Assembly: GCA_964569055.1 (NCBI GenBank)
Contig: CAZMSZ010000300.1
Location: 1-9,356, forward strand
Direction of reading: 5' to 3'
DNA: 9,356 nt
From: JAWLGW01 sp964569055
Lineage (GTDB): Bacteria > Planctomycetota > J058
This document shows positions 1-5,584 of this stretch, piece after piece; within the stretch, counting starts at the first letter, position 1, and every line of letters begins with the position of its first letter. Under the pieces are notes generated by a model. That model was not told the origin of the DNA, made no database searches, and saw only the letters and a program-made list of their open reading frames with translations. Made by a program: the position numbers and the translations under genes.

Positions 1-4
1 CGGC

Positions 5-1273
5 ATGGATCGAGATGAGGTCGGCTGGGAGGCCACCGCCCGGGTGAGCCGCGCCCGGCCCGGAGCGGCCGCGAGCAGCGTGGCGGTGGTCGTCGGCGAG
101 GTCGAGGTCGCCACCGCGGTGGCCGACCTCCTCGCGCGGCGCGGGCATCGCGTGCTGATCCGCCACGACCTCGCCGGCGCCGAGGCCCTGGTCGACTCCC
201 CGCCCGACCTGCTGGTGGTGGGCGAGCGCCTGAGCGACGGGGCGAGCGGCCTCGAGCTGGTGGCGCGGCTGCGGCGGCTCGAGCCGGCCGACCGCCTGGC
301 GGTGCTGGCCCTGGTCGGCCCCGACGAGGAGGCCGTGCTGCGGGCGTACGCCGCCGGAGCCGACGACGCGATCGCGCGGAGCGCGCCCGAGGCCACCGTG
401 GCGGCCAAGTGCACCCACCTGCTCCAGCGGCTGCACGCCGGGGTCGGGCGCGCCGCGGCGCCGTCCTTCGAGGTGTTCGCCTCGGGCGAGCTGGCGTTCG
501 ACCGCTACCGCGTCGAGGGCGTGCTCGGGCGCGGCGGCTTCGGCGCCGTATACGCCGCCCGCGACGAGACGAGCGGGGCGGCCATCGCCCTCAAGGTGGC
601 GGCGCGGCGGGGCGAGCCCGACGAGGCCGAGCGCTTCGTCCGGGAGGGGTACTGCCTGGCGGCGGTCCGCAGCCCGCACGTGGTCCGGATCGTCGAGCTG
701 GGGCGGCGCGGAGACGTCGCGTTCTGCGCGATGGAGCGGGTCGAGGGCGCCACGCTCCACGACCAGGTGACCGAGCACGGGAGCTGCGGGCCCGAGCAGG
801 CCATGCGCCTCTTGGAGGGCCTCGCCCACGCCCTCGCGGCCCTCGCCGCGCGCGACCTCGTCCACCGCGACCTCAAGCCGCTCAACGTGATCCTGCGCGG
901 CGACCGCTTCGAGGACCCGGTGCTGATCGACTTCGGCCTGACGAAGCGCTCGTTCGACCGCGGGATCACCTCCCCCGACATCCTGCTCGGGAGCCCGGGC
1001 TACGTCGCGCCCGAGCAGCTGAGCGGGCCGGCCGACGCCCGCTCCGACCTGTTCGCGCTCGGGCAGGTGGTGCTGTTCGCGCTCAACGGGTTCGACCCCT
1101 TCCCCTGGCTCGATCGCTTCGAGCGGATCCAGGCCATGGCGCGCAAGCAGACCCCGATCCCCGCCGGCCTCCCGCCCCGCCTCACGGCGGTGCTCGATCG
1201 CCTGACGCAGATCGACCCGGCCGACCGCTACCGGTCGGCCCGCGCGCTCCTGCAAGACCTCGGGGCGCCATGA
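5..1273 (+). CDS. Ser/Thr protein kinase with degenerate N-terminal receiver domain
   Basis: This is a soluble Hanks-type Ser/Thr kinase of 422 residues fused to a receiver-like domain, with no membrane segment. The receiver fold covers about residues 25-142 but has lost its phosphorylation site. Compared with the intact receiver of the next gene, the phospho-acceptor Asp is Gly73, the Ser/Thr is Val104 and the Lys is Arg125. The kinase domain (about 168-422) looks active: a GRGGFG loop, Lys197, an HRDLKPLN catalytic loop (Asp289), DFG at 309-311, and APE. The ATG at 5 gives an N-terminal arm about as long as that of the paralogue at 4193-5512. The frame is open to the window edge, however, so a more upstream start cannot be excluded and no ribosome site is visible. 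The gene is probably co-transcribed with the kinase at 1341. The kinase assignment is firm; substrate and signal are unknown. Confidence 0.9.
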   Translation: MDRDEVGWEATARVSRARPGAAASSVAVVVGEVEVATAVADLLARRGHRVLIRHDLAGAEALVDSPPDLLVVGERLSDGASGLELVARLRRLEPADRLAVLALVGPDEEAVLRAYAAGADDAIARSAPEATVAAKCTHLLQRLHAGVGRAAAPSFEVFASGELAFDRYRVEGVLGRGGFGAVYAARDETSGAAIALKVAARRGEPDEAERFVREGYCLAAVRSPHVVRIVELGRRGDVAFCAMERVEGATLHDQVTEHGSCGPEQAMRLLEGLAHALAALAARDLVHRDLKPLNVILRGDRFEDPVLIDFGLTKRSFDRGITSPDILLGSPGYVAPEQLSGPADARSDLFALGQVVLFALNGFDPFPWLDRFERIQAMARKQTPIPAGLPPRLTAVLDRLTQIDPADRYRSARALLQDLGAP

Positions 1274-1340
1274 GCGCGCGCAGGGCGCCACGGCCACGAG
1301 CGCCTCGCCCCGGGGGGACCTCGCCCGCGGAGGGCTCGCC
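1274..1340 (+). other. Gap between the unit A kinases, with a possible 24-codon linking ORF
   Basis: This 67-base gap shows no promoter or hairpin that I can support. A short frame, ATG at 1270 to TGA at 1342-1344, overlaps the upstream stop as ATGA and the downstream GTG start as GTGA. It would encode 24 Arg/Pro-rich residues. Stop codons are rare in DNA this GC-rich and any GTGA start creates the second overlap, so this may be chance. The unit B gap at 5513-5584 has a similar arrangement. Confidence 0.2.
1329..1334 (+). promoter_or_regulatory. Shine-Dalgarno GGAGGG fixing the GTG start at 1341
   Basis: GGAGGG ends 6 bases before the GTG at 1341. It supports this non-ATG start, as does alignment with the paralogue at 5585, which also starts with GTG and gives a matching N-terminus (MTHD versus MSHD). 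Confidence 0.7.
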
Positions 1341-2585
1341 GTGACGCACGACATCGCGCTGCTCGAGGACGAGCCGGACCTCCGTGAGCTCGTGACCGAG
1401 GTGCTCGAGAGCCGCGGCTATCGCGTCCGCAGCTTCGGCCGCGTGACCGAGGCGGCGGCGCTCCTCGAGCTGCCCCCCGACCTGTTCATCACGGACCTGA
1501 CACTCCCCGACGGCGACGCGCTCGGGCTGCTCGAGCAGCTCCGCCGCCTCCACCCCGACCTGCCCGTGCTCGTCGTCTCCGGGCGCGCGGGGGAGGAGGA
1601 CCTGCTCGCCGGGTTCGCGGCCGGCGCGACCGACTACATCACCAAGCCGCTGTCGCTCTCCGAGCTGCAGGCCAAGTGCACCGTGCTGCTGTCCCGCGCC
1701 GGGCGTCGGCCGTCGGGCGGCGAGCGTCGCGGCCGGGAGGACGACCTGCCCGGCGGGCGCGAGGCGGCGTTCGGCCGCTACCGCGTGCTGGGCGTGCTCG
1801 GGCAGGGCGGCGCGGGGGTGGTGTTCGACGCGGTCGACGCCCGCACCGGCGCGCCGGTCGCGCTCAAGGTGCTCCCGGCCGCGGCGGCCCTGGCGCCCGA
1901 CGCGCGCCAGCGCTTCGTGCGCGAGGCCTACACGCTCTCGCTCGTCCGCAGCCCGCACGTGGTCGGCGTGCTGGACTTCGGCACCGGCGAGGGGCGCAGC
2001 TACTACGCCATGGAGCGGGTCGACGGCGCGCCGCTGACCGAGCACGTCGCGACCCACGGCCCCCTCGGCGAACCCGAGGCGCTCGCGCTGCTGCGCGGCC
2101 TGGCGCGCGCGCTGCGCGCCGTCCACGACGCGGGCCTGATCCACCGCGACCTCAAGCCGTCCAACGTGCTGCTCCGCGGCGGCCGCGCCGAGGCGCCGGT
2201 CCTGATCGACTTCGGCCTGGCGAAGCACCCGCACGACCGGACGCTCACGGCGACCGGCTCCCTGGTGGGGACGCCCGCCTACCTCCCGCCGGAGGCCGTG
2301 CGCGGCCACCCGCTCGACGCCTGCTCGGACCTGTTCGCGCTCGGCCTCGTGATCCGCTTCGCGCTCACGGGCGAGGACCCCTTCCCCGACTGCGAGTTGT
2401 TCGAGCTGCTGCGCGCGCTCGTCACGCGCCGGGTCCCGCTGCCCGAGGGGCTGTCTCCACCCCTGGCCGACGCGCTCGCCCGCTTGACCGACCCCGACCC
2501 GGCCGGCCGCCCCCGCTCGGCCGGCGAGCTCCTGCGTCTGGTGCCCGAGCCCAAGCCGGAGCGACCGCGCCCGCCGCTCGACTGA
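1341..2585 (+). CDS. Receiver domain-Ser/Thr protein kinase fusion (unit A)
   Basis: A 414-residue soluble protein that joins a complete two-component receiver (about 1-120) to a Hanks-type kinase (about 147-405). The receiver keeps every expected residue: the acidic pocket E9/D10/E11, phospho-acceptor Asp52, Ser80 and Lys102 in a TKP motif. The kinase has a GQGGAG loop, Lys176, alpha-C Glu195, HRDLKPSN (Asp270, Asn275), DFG at 290-292, and PPE in place of APE. The activation segment carries several Thr residues that could be autophosphorylated. From the family one expects a histidine kinase to phosphorylate Asp52 and so tune Ser/Thr kinase output. No histidine kinase lies in unit A, but one sits in unit B. 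The nearest relative in view is the protein at 5585-6829, of equal length, with residues 45-64 identical. No membrane segments or PASTA repeats are seen. Confidence 0.93.
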   Translation: MTHDIALLEDEPDLRELVTEVLESRGYRVRSFGRVTEAAALLELPPDLFITDLTLPDGDALGLLEQLRRLHPDLPVLVVSGRAGEEDLLAGFAAGATDYITKPLSLSELQAKCTVLLSRAGRRPSGGERRGREDDLPGGREAAFGRYRVLGVLGQGGAGVVFDAVDARTGAPVALKVLPAAAALAPDARQRFVREAYTLSLVRSPHVVGVLDFGTGEGRSYYAMERVDGAPLTEHVATHGPLGEPEALALLRGLARALRAVHDAGLIHRDLKPSNVLLRGGRAEAPVLIDFGLAKHPHDRTLTATGSLVGTPAYLPPEAVRGHPLDACSDLFALGLVIRFALTGEDPFPDCELFELLRALVTRRVPLPEGLSPPLADALARLTDPDPAGRPRSAGELLRLVPEPKPERPRPPLD

Positions 2586-2612
2586 AGCGCGGCGCACCCC
2601 CGCGCGAGCGTG

Positions 2613-2636
2613 CCCGGGGGTCGCGCGACCCCCGGG
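2613..2636. repeat. Perfect 24-bp GC palindrome, copy 1 (possible activator site or terminator)
   Basis: Two 12-base arms, CCCGGGGGTCGC and its exact complement, meet with no spacer. The core GGGGTCGCGCGACCCC recurs with small changes at 3330-3345 and 8500-8517. It starts 27 bases after the stop of the receiver-kinase gene and its centre lies about 61 bp before the TTGCT box of the lipoprotein promoter. No T-run follows, which weakens the terminator reading. As a dyad about 77 bp before the predicted start, it would suit an upstream site for a sigma-54 activator. The palindrome is directly seen; its role is inferred. Confidence 0.7.
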
Positions 2637-2674
2637 AGGCTCTCGTAAGTCGGCCACGCGCAACGAGCGCGAAG

Positions 2675-2690
2675 CGGCAGCTCGCTTGCT
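2675..2690 (+). promoter_or_regulatory. Predicted sigma-54 (-24/-12) promoter of the first lipoprotein gene
   Basis: CGGCAGCTCGCTTGCT matches 9 of the 12 defined positions of the sigma-54 consensus TGGCACG-N4-TTGCW. Both the GG and GC dinucleotides are present at the required spacing. The predicted start, about 12 nt after the -12 C, falls near 2701, only 2 nt before the ATG at 2703. The transcript would be nearly leaderless, which agrees with the absence of a Shine-Dalgarno sequence. Two other gaps in the window carry the same combination. Prediction only. Confidence 0.55.
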
Positions 2691-2702
2691 CGAAGCGCGG
2701 GC

Positions 2703-3317
2703 ATGAAGAACCACGCGCTGCTGCTGCTCCTGTCCCTGTTCGTCTCGGCCTCCTCGGGCTGCGCTCAGCTGGCGAGCCTGGGGCGCTCCCTCGAGCGCGC
2801 GGGCGTGGTGTCGGTCGAGACGACCGGCGCGCCCCGCGGCGCCGCGCTCGTCCGCGCCGCGGACGGGCGGGTCGGCCACGCGGCGATCGTGGCGCCCGAC
2901 CGGGTGCTGACCGTGGCGCACGTGGTGGGCGACGCGTCGCGCGCCTGGGTGGCGGTCGGTCGCCGCGGCGCCTGGGTCGAGGCCCGCGTCGTCGAGCGGC
3001 TGGCCCGCGCGCCCGAGGAGCTGGTCGTGCTCGAGCTCGCGCTCGACGAAGGCTGGGCCGGCGCGCTCCTCGGCTTCACCGGCTTCGGCGCCGAGCGCGT
3101 GCTCGAGCCGGGCGCGGAGGGGCTCGCCGTCACGGTGGCCACCGCCCGCGGGCTCCGCCCGCTGATCGCCGCCGAGCTGCGCCCCGGGGACTCGGGGTCC
3201 CCGGTGCTGGATCCCGAGGGGCGGCTGGTCGGGCTGCTCAGCGGGCGCGGGGCGCAGGGCGCGGTGGTCACCCGGCTGGCCCCCGCCGGGGGCGTCGAGC
3301 TCGCGGCGCGCCGCTGA
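2703..3317 (+). CDS. Trypsin-like serine protease-fold lipoprotein, copy 1
   Basis: A 204-residue exported protein. The N-terminus is a lipoprotein-type signal: Lys2, a Leu-rich core at 5-14, and SSGC with Cys20 as the likely lipidated residue. Ser at -3 makes the lipobox weak. The rest resembles a compact trypsin-like (S1) domain: TVAH with His73, PEELVVLEL at 104-112, and LRPGDSGSP with Ser164. The catalytic Asp that normally precedes the hydrophobic strand appears replaced by Glu106, as in the paralogue at 8587, so activity is uncertain. It may be a weak protease or a binding domain. The ATG at 2703 has no ribosome site but matches the paralogue's start, and a sigma-54-like promoter ends 12 bases upstream. 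It lies directly after the unit A kinases. Probable site: cell envelope, facing the periplasm. Confidence 0.82.
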   Translation: MKNHALLLLLSLFVSASSGCAQLASLGRSLERAGVVSVETTGAPRGAALVRAADGRVGHAAIVAPDRVLTVAHVVGDASRAWVAVGRRGAWVEARVVERLARAPEELVVLELALDEGWAGALLGFTGFGAERVLEPGAEGLAVTVATARGLRPLIAAELRPGDSGSPVLDPEGRLVGLLSGRGAQGAVVTRLAPAGGVELAARR

Positions 3318-3329
3318 CCCCCCGGGGAG

Positions 3330-3345
3330 GGGGTCGGCCGACCCC
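3330..3345. repeat. 16-bp GC palindrome, copy 2 (possible activator site or terminator)
   Basis: GGGGTCGGCCGACCCC is a perfect palindrome 12 bases after the stop of the first lipoprotein gene. It differs from the copy 1 core only in the two central bases. Its centre is about 51 bp before the TTGCT box of the next promoter, about 10 bp (one helical turn) closer than in the other two gaps. An alternative hairpin, ACCCCC at 3317-3322 with GGGGGT at 3329-3334, would compete with it in RNA. No T-run follows. Confidence 0.65.
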
Positions 3346-3377
3346 TGTTCGAGTCGGTGCGGAAACGAGTTGCGACG

Positions 3378-3393
3378 AGGGGCGGGCCTTGCT
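3378..3393 (+). promoter_or_regulatory. Predicted sigma-54 (-24/-12) promoter of the GAF-kinase operon
   Basis: AGGGGCGGGCCTTGCT keeps the GG of the -24 box, CG at its end, and a full TTGCT -12 box at the correct spacing, 9 of 12 defined positions. The GGGC part is poor because the region is G-rich. The predicted start near 3403-3404 lies just before the ribosome site of the gene at 3419, giving a leader of about 15 nt. It would drive 3419-8484 as one operon, since the downstream gaps are 9, 72 and -4 bases. It is the weakest of the three by itself and gains support from the shared arrangement. Confidence 0.42.
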
Positions 3394-3406
3394 CACTGGG
3401 CGATCG

Positions 3407-3415
3407 AGGAGGTGA
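3407..3415 (+). promoter_or_regulatory. Strong Shine-Dalgarno for the GAF-domain gene
   Basis: AGGAGGTGA is a full complement to the 16S rRNA 3' tail and ends 3 bases before the ATG at 3419 (GGAGG is 6 bases away). It fixes this start. The two lipoprotein genes, by contrast, have no such site. Confidence 0.85.
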
Positions 3416-3418
3416 GAC

Positions 3419-4183
3419 ATGGGACGGGACGAGGCGCACGACGAGGACGGGCTGGTGAGCGCGCTGCGGCAGGCCTGCCTGGCCCTGGCCGGGACGCGCC
3501 GGGGCGAGAGCCCGCTCGAGGGGCTGCTCGAGGCGGTGCTGGACGTGGCGGGCGCCGTCCGGGGCGCGGTGCTGGTGCGGAGCCGCCGGCCGCTGGCGAC
3601 CGCGTCGCGGGGCCGGCTGGTGGGCCCGGCCCCCTGGGCCGACGGGCTGCCGCTGCTGGCGCGGCACGCGCTGCACAGCGGCGAGCGCGCGCTGGGCGGG
3701 ATCCGGGTGGACGAGCGCACCGCTCCGGTGGCGTGCTTCCCCCTGGGCGCGGCCGATAGCCCGGTCGCGGCCGTCCTGTGGCTCGAGCGCGCGCCCGGCC
3801 GCTCCTGGCTCGACCCCGCGACCCTCCGGCGGATCGAGGTGCTCACCGAGGTGCTGGCCGCGACGCTGCAGGCCTCCCTCCCCGAGGACGACGAGGCGCT
3901 CCCGGCGTTCGAGGTCGCGCCGGCCCCGGCCCCCGAGCGGTCGAGCGCCCGGGCGCCCGAGCGCGCCCCGGAGTCCGGCTCGCGCCGCGTGCAGCGGTTC
4001 GACCCGGCGCGGCTCGAGACCGTGACGCAGCTGCTGCTCGTCGCCCACACCCCCGCGCCCGACGGCGGCCACACCGCCCGCGAGGACGAGCCGCGCGGCG
4101 AGCGGCGCAAGACGCGGCCGCTCACGCTGGGCACCCTGTTCAGCGGTGAGTGCACGACCCTCCCCGGCCACTTGGAAGACTGA
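3419..4183 (+). CDS. GAF-domain-like signalling protein
   Basis: A 254-residue soluble protein, first gene of the unit B operon. Residues about 15-152 follow a GAF pattern: a helix (LLEAVLDVAGAV), a strand (GAVLV), then VACFPLG and VAAVLWLER strands, and a final helix LRRIEVLTEVLAATL. This is like the small-molecule or dimerisation GAF modules found in sigma-54 activators and adenylate cyclases. Residues about 160-188 are a Pro/Ala/Glu-rich, probably disordered linker. The last 65 residues hold a helix (RLETVTQLLLVAH) and a basic patch KTRPLTLGTLF at 231-241. The TRPL tetrapeptide also appears at residues 12-15 of the next protein. The stop is 9 bases before the next start, so the genes are probably translationally coupled. 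The GAF call rests on pattern only. It may sense a ligand for the kinases or be their substrate. Confidence 0.72.
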   Translation: MGRDEAHDEDGLVSALRQACLALAGTRRGESPLEGLLEAVLDVAGAVRGAVLVRSRRPLATASRGRLVGPAPWADGLPLLARHALHSGERALGGIRVDERTAPVACFPLGAADSPVAAVLWLERAPGRSWLDPATLRRIEVLTEVLAATLQASLPEDDEALPAFEVAPAPAPERSSARAPERAPESGSRRVQRFDPARLETVTQLLLVAHTPAPDGGHTAREDEPRGERRKTRPLTLGTLFSGECTTLPGHLED

Positions 4184-4192
4184 GGTGCGCTC

Positions 4193-5512
4193 GTGGTGAC
4201 CGACCTGCTCGAGTTCAACGACCAGACCCGTCCGCTCGATCGCGCCGACCCGCCCACCGACGTGCTCTCCTGGGCGCCGAGCGCCCGCGCCGCGGTCGTG
4301 AGCGCCGACCCCGCCCTCGCGGCGTCGGTGGCCGACCTGCTCGAGCGGCGCGGGCACCGGGTCGCGATCTACCCGGACCTCTCGAGCGCCGAGAAGCTGG
4401 TCGACCTCCCGCCGGACCTGCTCGTGGTGAGCGACGACCTGCTCCACGGCGAGAGCGCCCTCGAGCTGGCCTCGCGCCTGCGGCGCCTCGAGCCGCCCGA
4501 GCGCCTCGGGATCCTGGCGCTGGTCGGTCCGAGCGAGCACGCCCTGGTGCGCGCGCACGCCGCCGGCGCCGACGACGCGATCCCCAGGACGGCCGCCCGG
4601 CCGCTGGTGGCCGCCAAGTGCACCCGCCTCCTGCGCGGGCTCCGCGCCCAGGCGCCGCACCCGCCCACGAGCCTCACCCCGGGGAGCGTGGTGTTCGGGC
4701 GCTACCGGATCGACCGGGTGCTCGGCCGCGGCGGCTTCGGCGCGGTCTACGCGGCGACCGACCAGGCGAGCGGCGCCGCGGTCGCGCTCAAGATCGCCGC
4801 GGGGGGCGAGCCCGACCGCGCCGAGCGGTTCATGCGCGAGGCGTACTGCCTGACCGCGGTCAAGAGCCGGCACGTGGTGCGGGTGGTCGAGTTCGGCAGC
4901 CGGCGCGGGCTCGACTTCTGCGCCATGGAGCGGGTCGAGGGGCCGACGCTGTACGACCACGTCGTCGCCAGCGGGAGCTGCGACCCGGCGCAGGCCGAGG
5001 CGCTGCTGCGGGGGCTGGCCAGCGGCCTGGCCGCGCTCGCCACGCGCGAGCTCGTGCACCGCGACGTCAAGCCGCTCAACGTGATCCTGCGCGAGGGGCG
5101 CTACGAGGAGCCGGTGCTGATCGACTTCGGCCTGGCGAAGCGCTCGTTCGACCGCGGGATCACCTCCCCCGACATCCTCCTCGGCAGCCCGGGCTACGTG
5201 GCCCCCGAGCAGCTCGACGGCGAGGCCGACGCCCGCTCCGACCTGTTCGCGCTGGGGCAGGTCACGCTGTTCGCCCTCACCGGCTTCGACCCCTTCGCCT
5301 GGCTCGATCGCTTCGAGCGGATCCAGGCCATGGCGCGGCAGCAGACCCAGATCCCGGCGGGCTTGCCGCCCCGGCTGGCCGCGGTCCTCGACCGCCTCAC
5401 CCGGCTCGACCCGGCCGAGCGCTACCCCTCGGCCCGGGCCCTGCTGCGCGAGCTCGACGAGGGGCCGTGTGCCCCCCGGAGCGAGCCCGCGAGCCTTCGA
5501 GTTGTTACATAG
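4193..5512 (+). CDS. Ser/Thr protein kinase with degenerate N-terminal receiver domain (unit B)
   Basis: A paralogue of the gene at 5-1273, 439 residues, soluble. The receiver-like domain (about 31-150) lacks the chemistry of phosphorylation: Ser replaces the phospho-acceptor Asp in DLLVVSDD, Val replaces the Ser/Thr, and Arg replaces the Lys (AIPR). The kinase domain (about 171-430) is complete: GRGGFG, Lys200, HRDVKPLN (Asp291), DFG at 311-313, and APE. The activation loop is almost identical to that of its paralogue. GTG at 4193 is preferred because GAGG at 4182-4185, overlapping the previous stop, is 7 bases away; GTG at 4196 is the alternative. It ends in TAG, unlike all its neighbours. 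Codons 1-30 carry TRPLD and a Pro/Asp-rich arm. Kinase activity is likely; the receiver part probably mediates dimerisation or docking. Confidence 0.92.
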   Translation: MVTDLLEFNDQTRPLDRADPPTDVLSWAPSARAAVVSADPALAASVADLLERRGHRVAIYPDLSSAEKLVDLPPDLLVVSDDLLHGESALELASRLRRLEPPERLGILALVGPSEHALVRAHAAGADDAIPRTAARPLVAAKCTRLLRGLRAQAPHPPTSLTPGSVVFGRYRIDRVLGRGGFGAVYAATDQASGAAVALKIAAGGEPDRAERFMREAYCLTAVKSRHVVRVVEFGSRRGLDFCAMERVEGPTLYDHVVASGSCDPAQAEALLRGLASGLAALATRELVHRDVKPLNVILREGRYEEPVLIDFGLAKRSFDRGITSPDILLGSPGYVAPEQLDGEADARSDLFALGQVTLFALTGFDPFAWLDRFERIQAMARQQTQIPAGLPPRLAAVLDRLTRLDPAERYPSARALLRELDEGPCAPRSEPASLRVVT

Positions 5513-5584
5513 GAGCACGGGAGCCATGAAGCCTGGCATGGACGCGAGCGTGACGGCGGCCGACCGAGTCGAGAGCCCCTCGTC
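5513..5584 (+). other. Gap between the unit B kinases, with a possible 20-codon leader ORF
   Basis: Within these 72 bases, an ATG at 5526 preceded by AGGAG (5511-5515) and GGGAG (5519-5523) opens a 20-codon frame. It ends at TGA 5586-5588, overlapping the GTG start of the receiver-kinase as GTGA. The receiver-kinase itself has only a weak GAGAG (5571-5575). Translation of the small frame could therefore feed ribosomes onto the kinase start. Its product (begins MKPGMDASV) has no recognisable motif. No promoter or hairpin was seen. Confidence 0.3.

Noticed and set aside
5..1273. The degenerate-receiver kinases as pseudokinases
   Set aside because: Glycine loop, Lys, HRD Asp, Asn and DFG are all present in both, so only the receiver part is degenerate.
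2613..2636. Classical rho-independent terminator at the first palindrome
   Set aside because: Not fully excluded, but no T-run follows any of the three copies and copy 1 has no loop apart from its own centre. I kept it as a dyad with undecided role.
1676..3415. Long plus-strand frames overlapping the kinases in another frame (409-1344, 1676-3415, 4150-5529)
   Set aside because: The products are Arg/Ala/Pro/Gly-rich without motifs and run across unrelated gene boundaries. They are shadow frames of the kinase genes.
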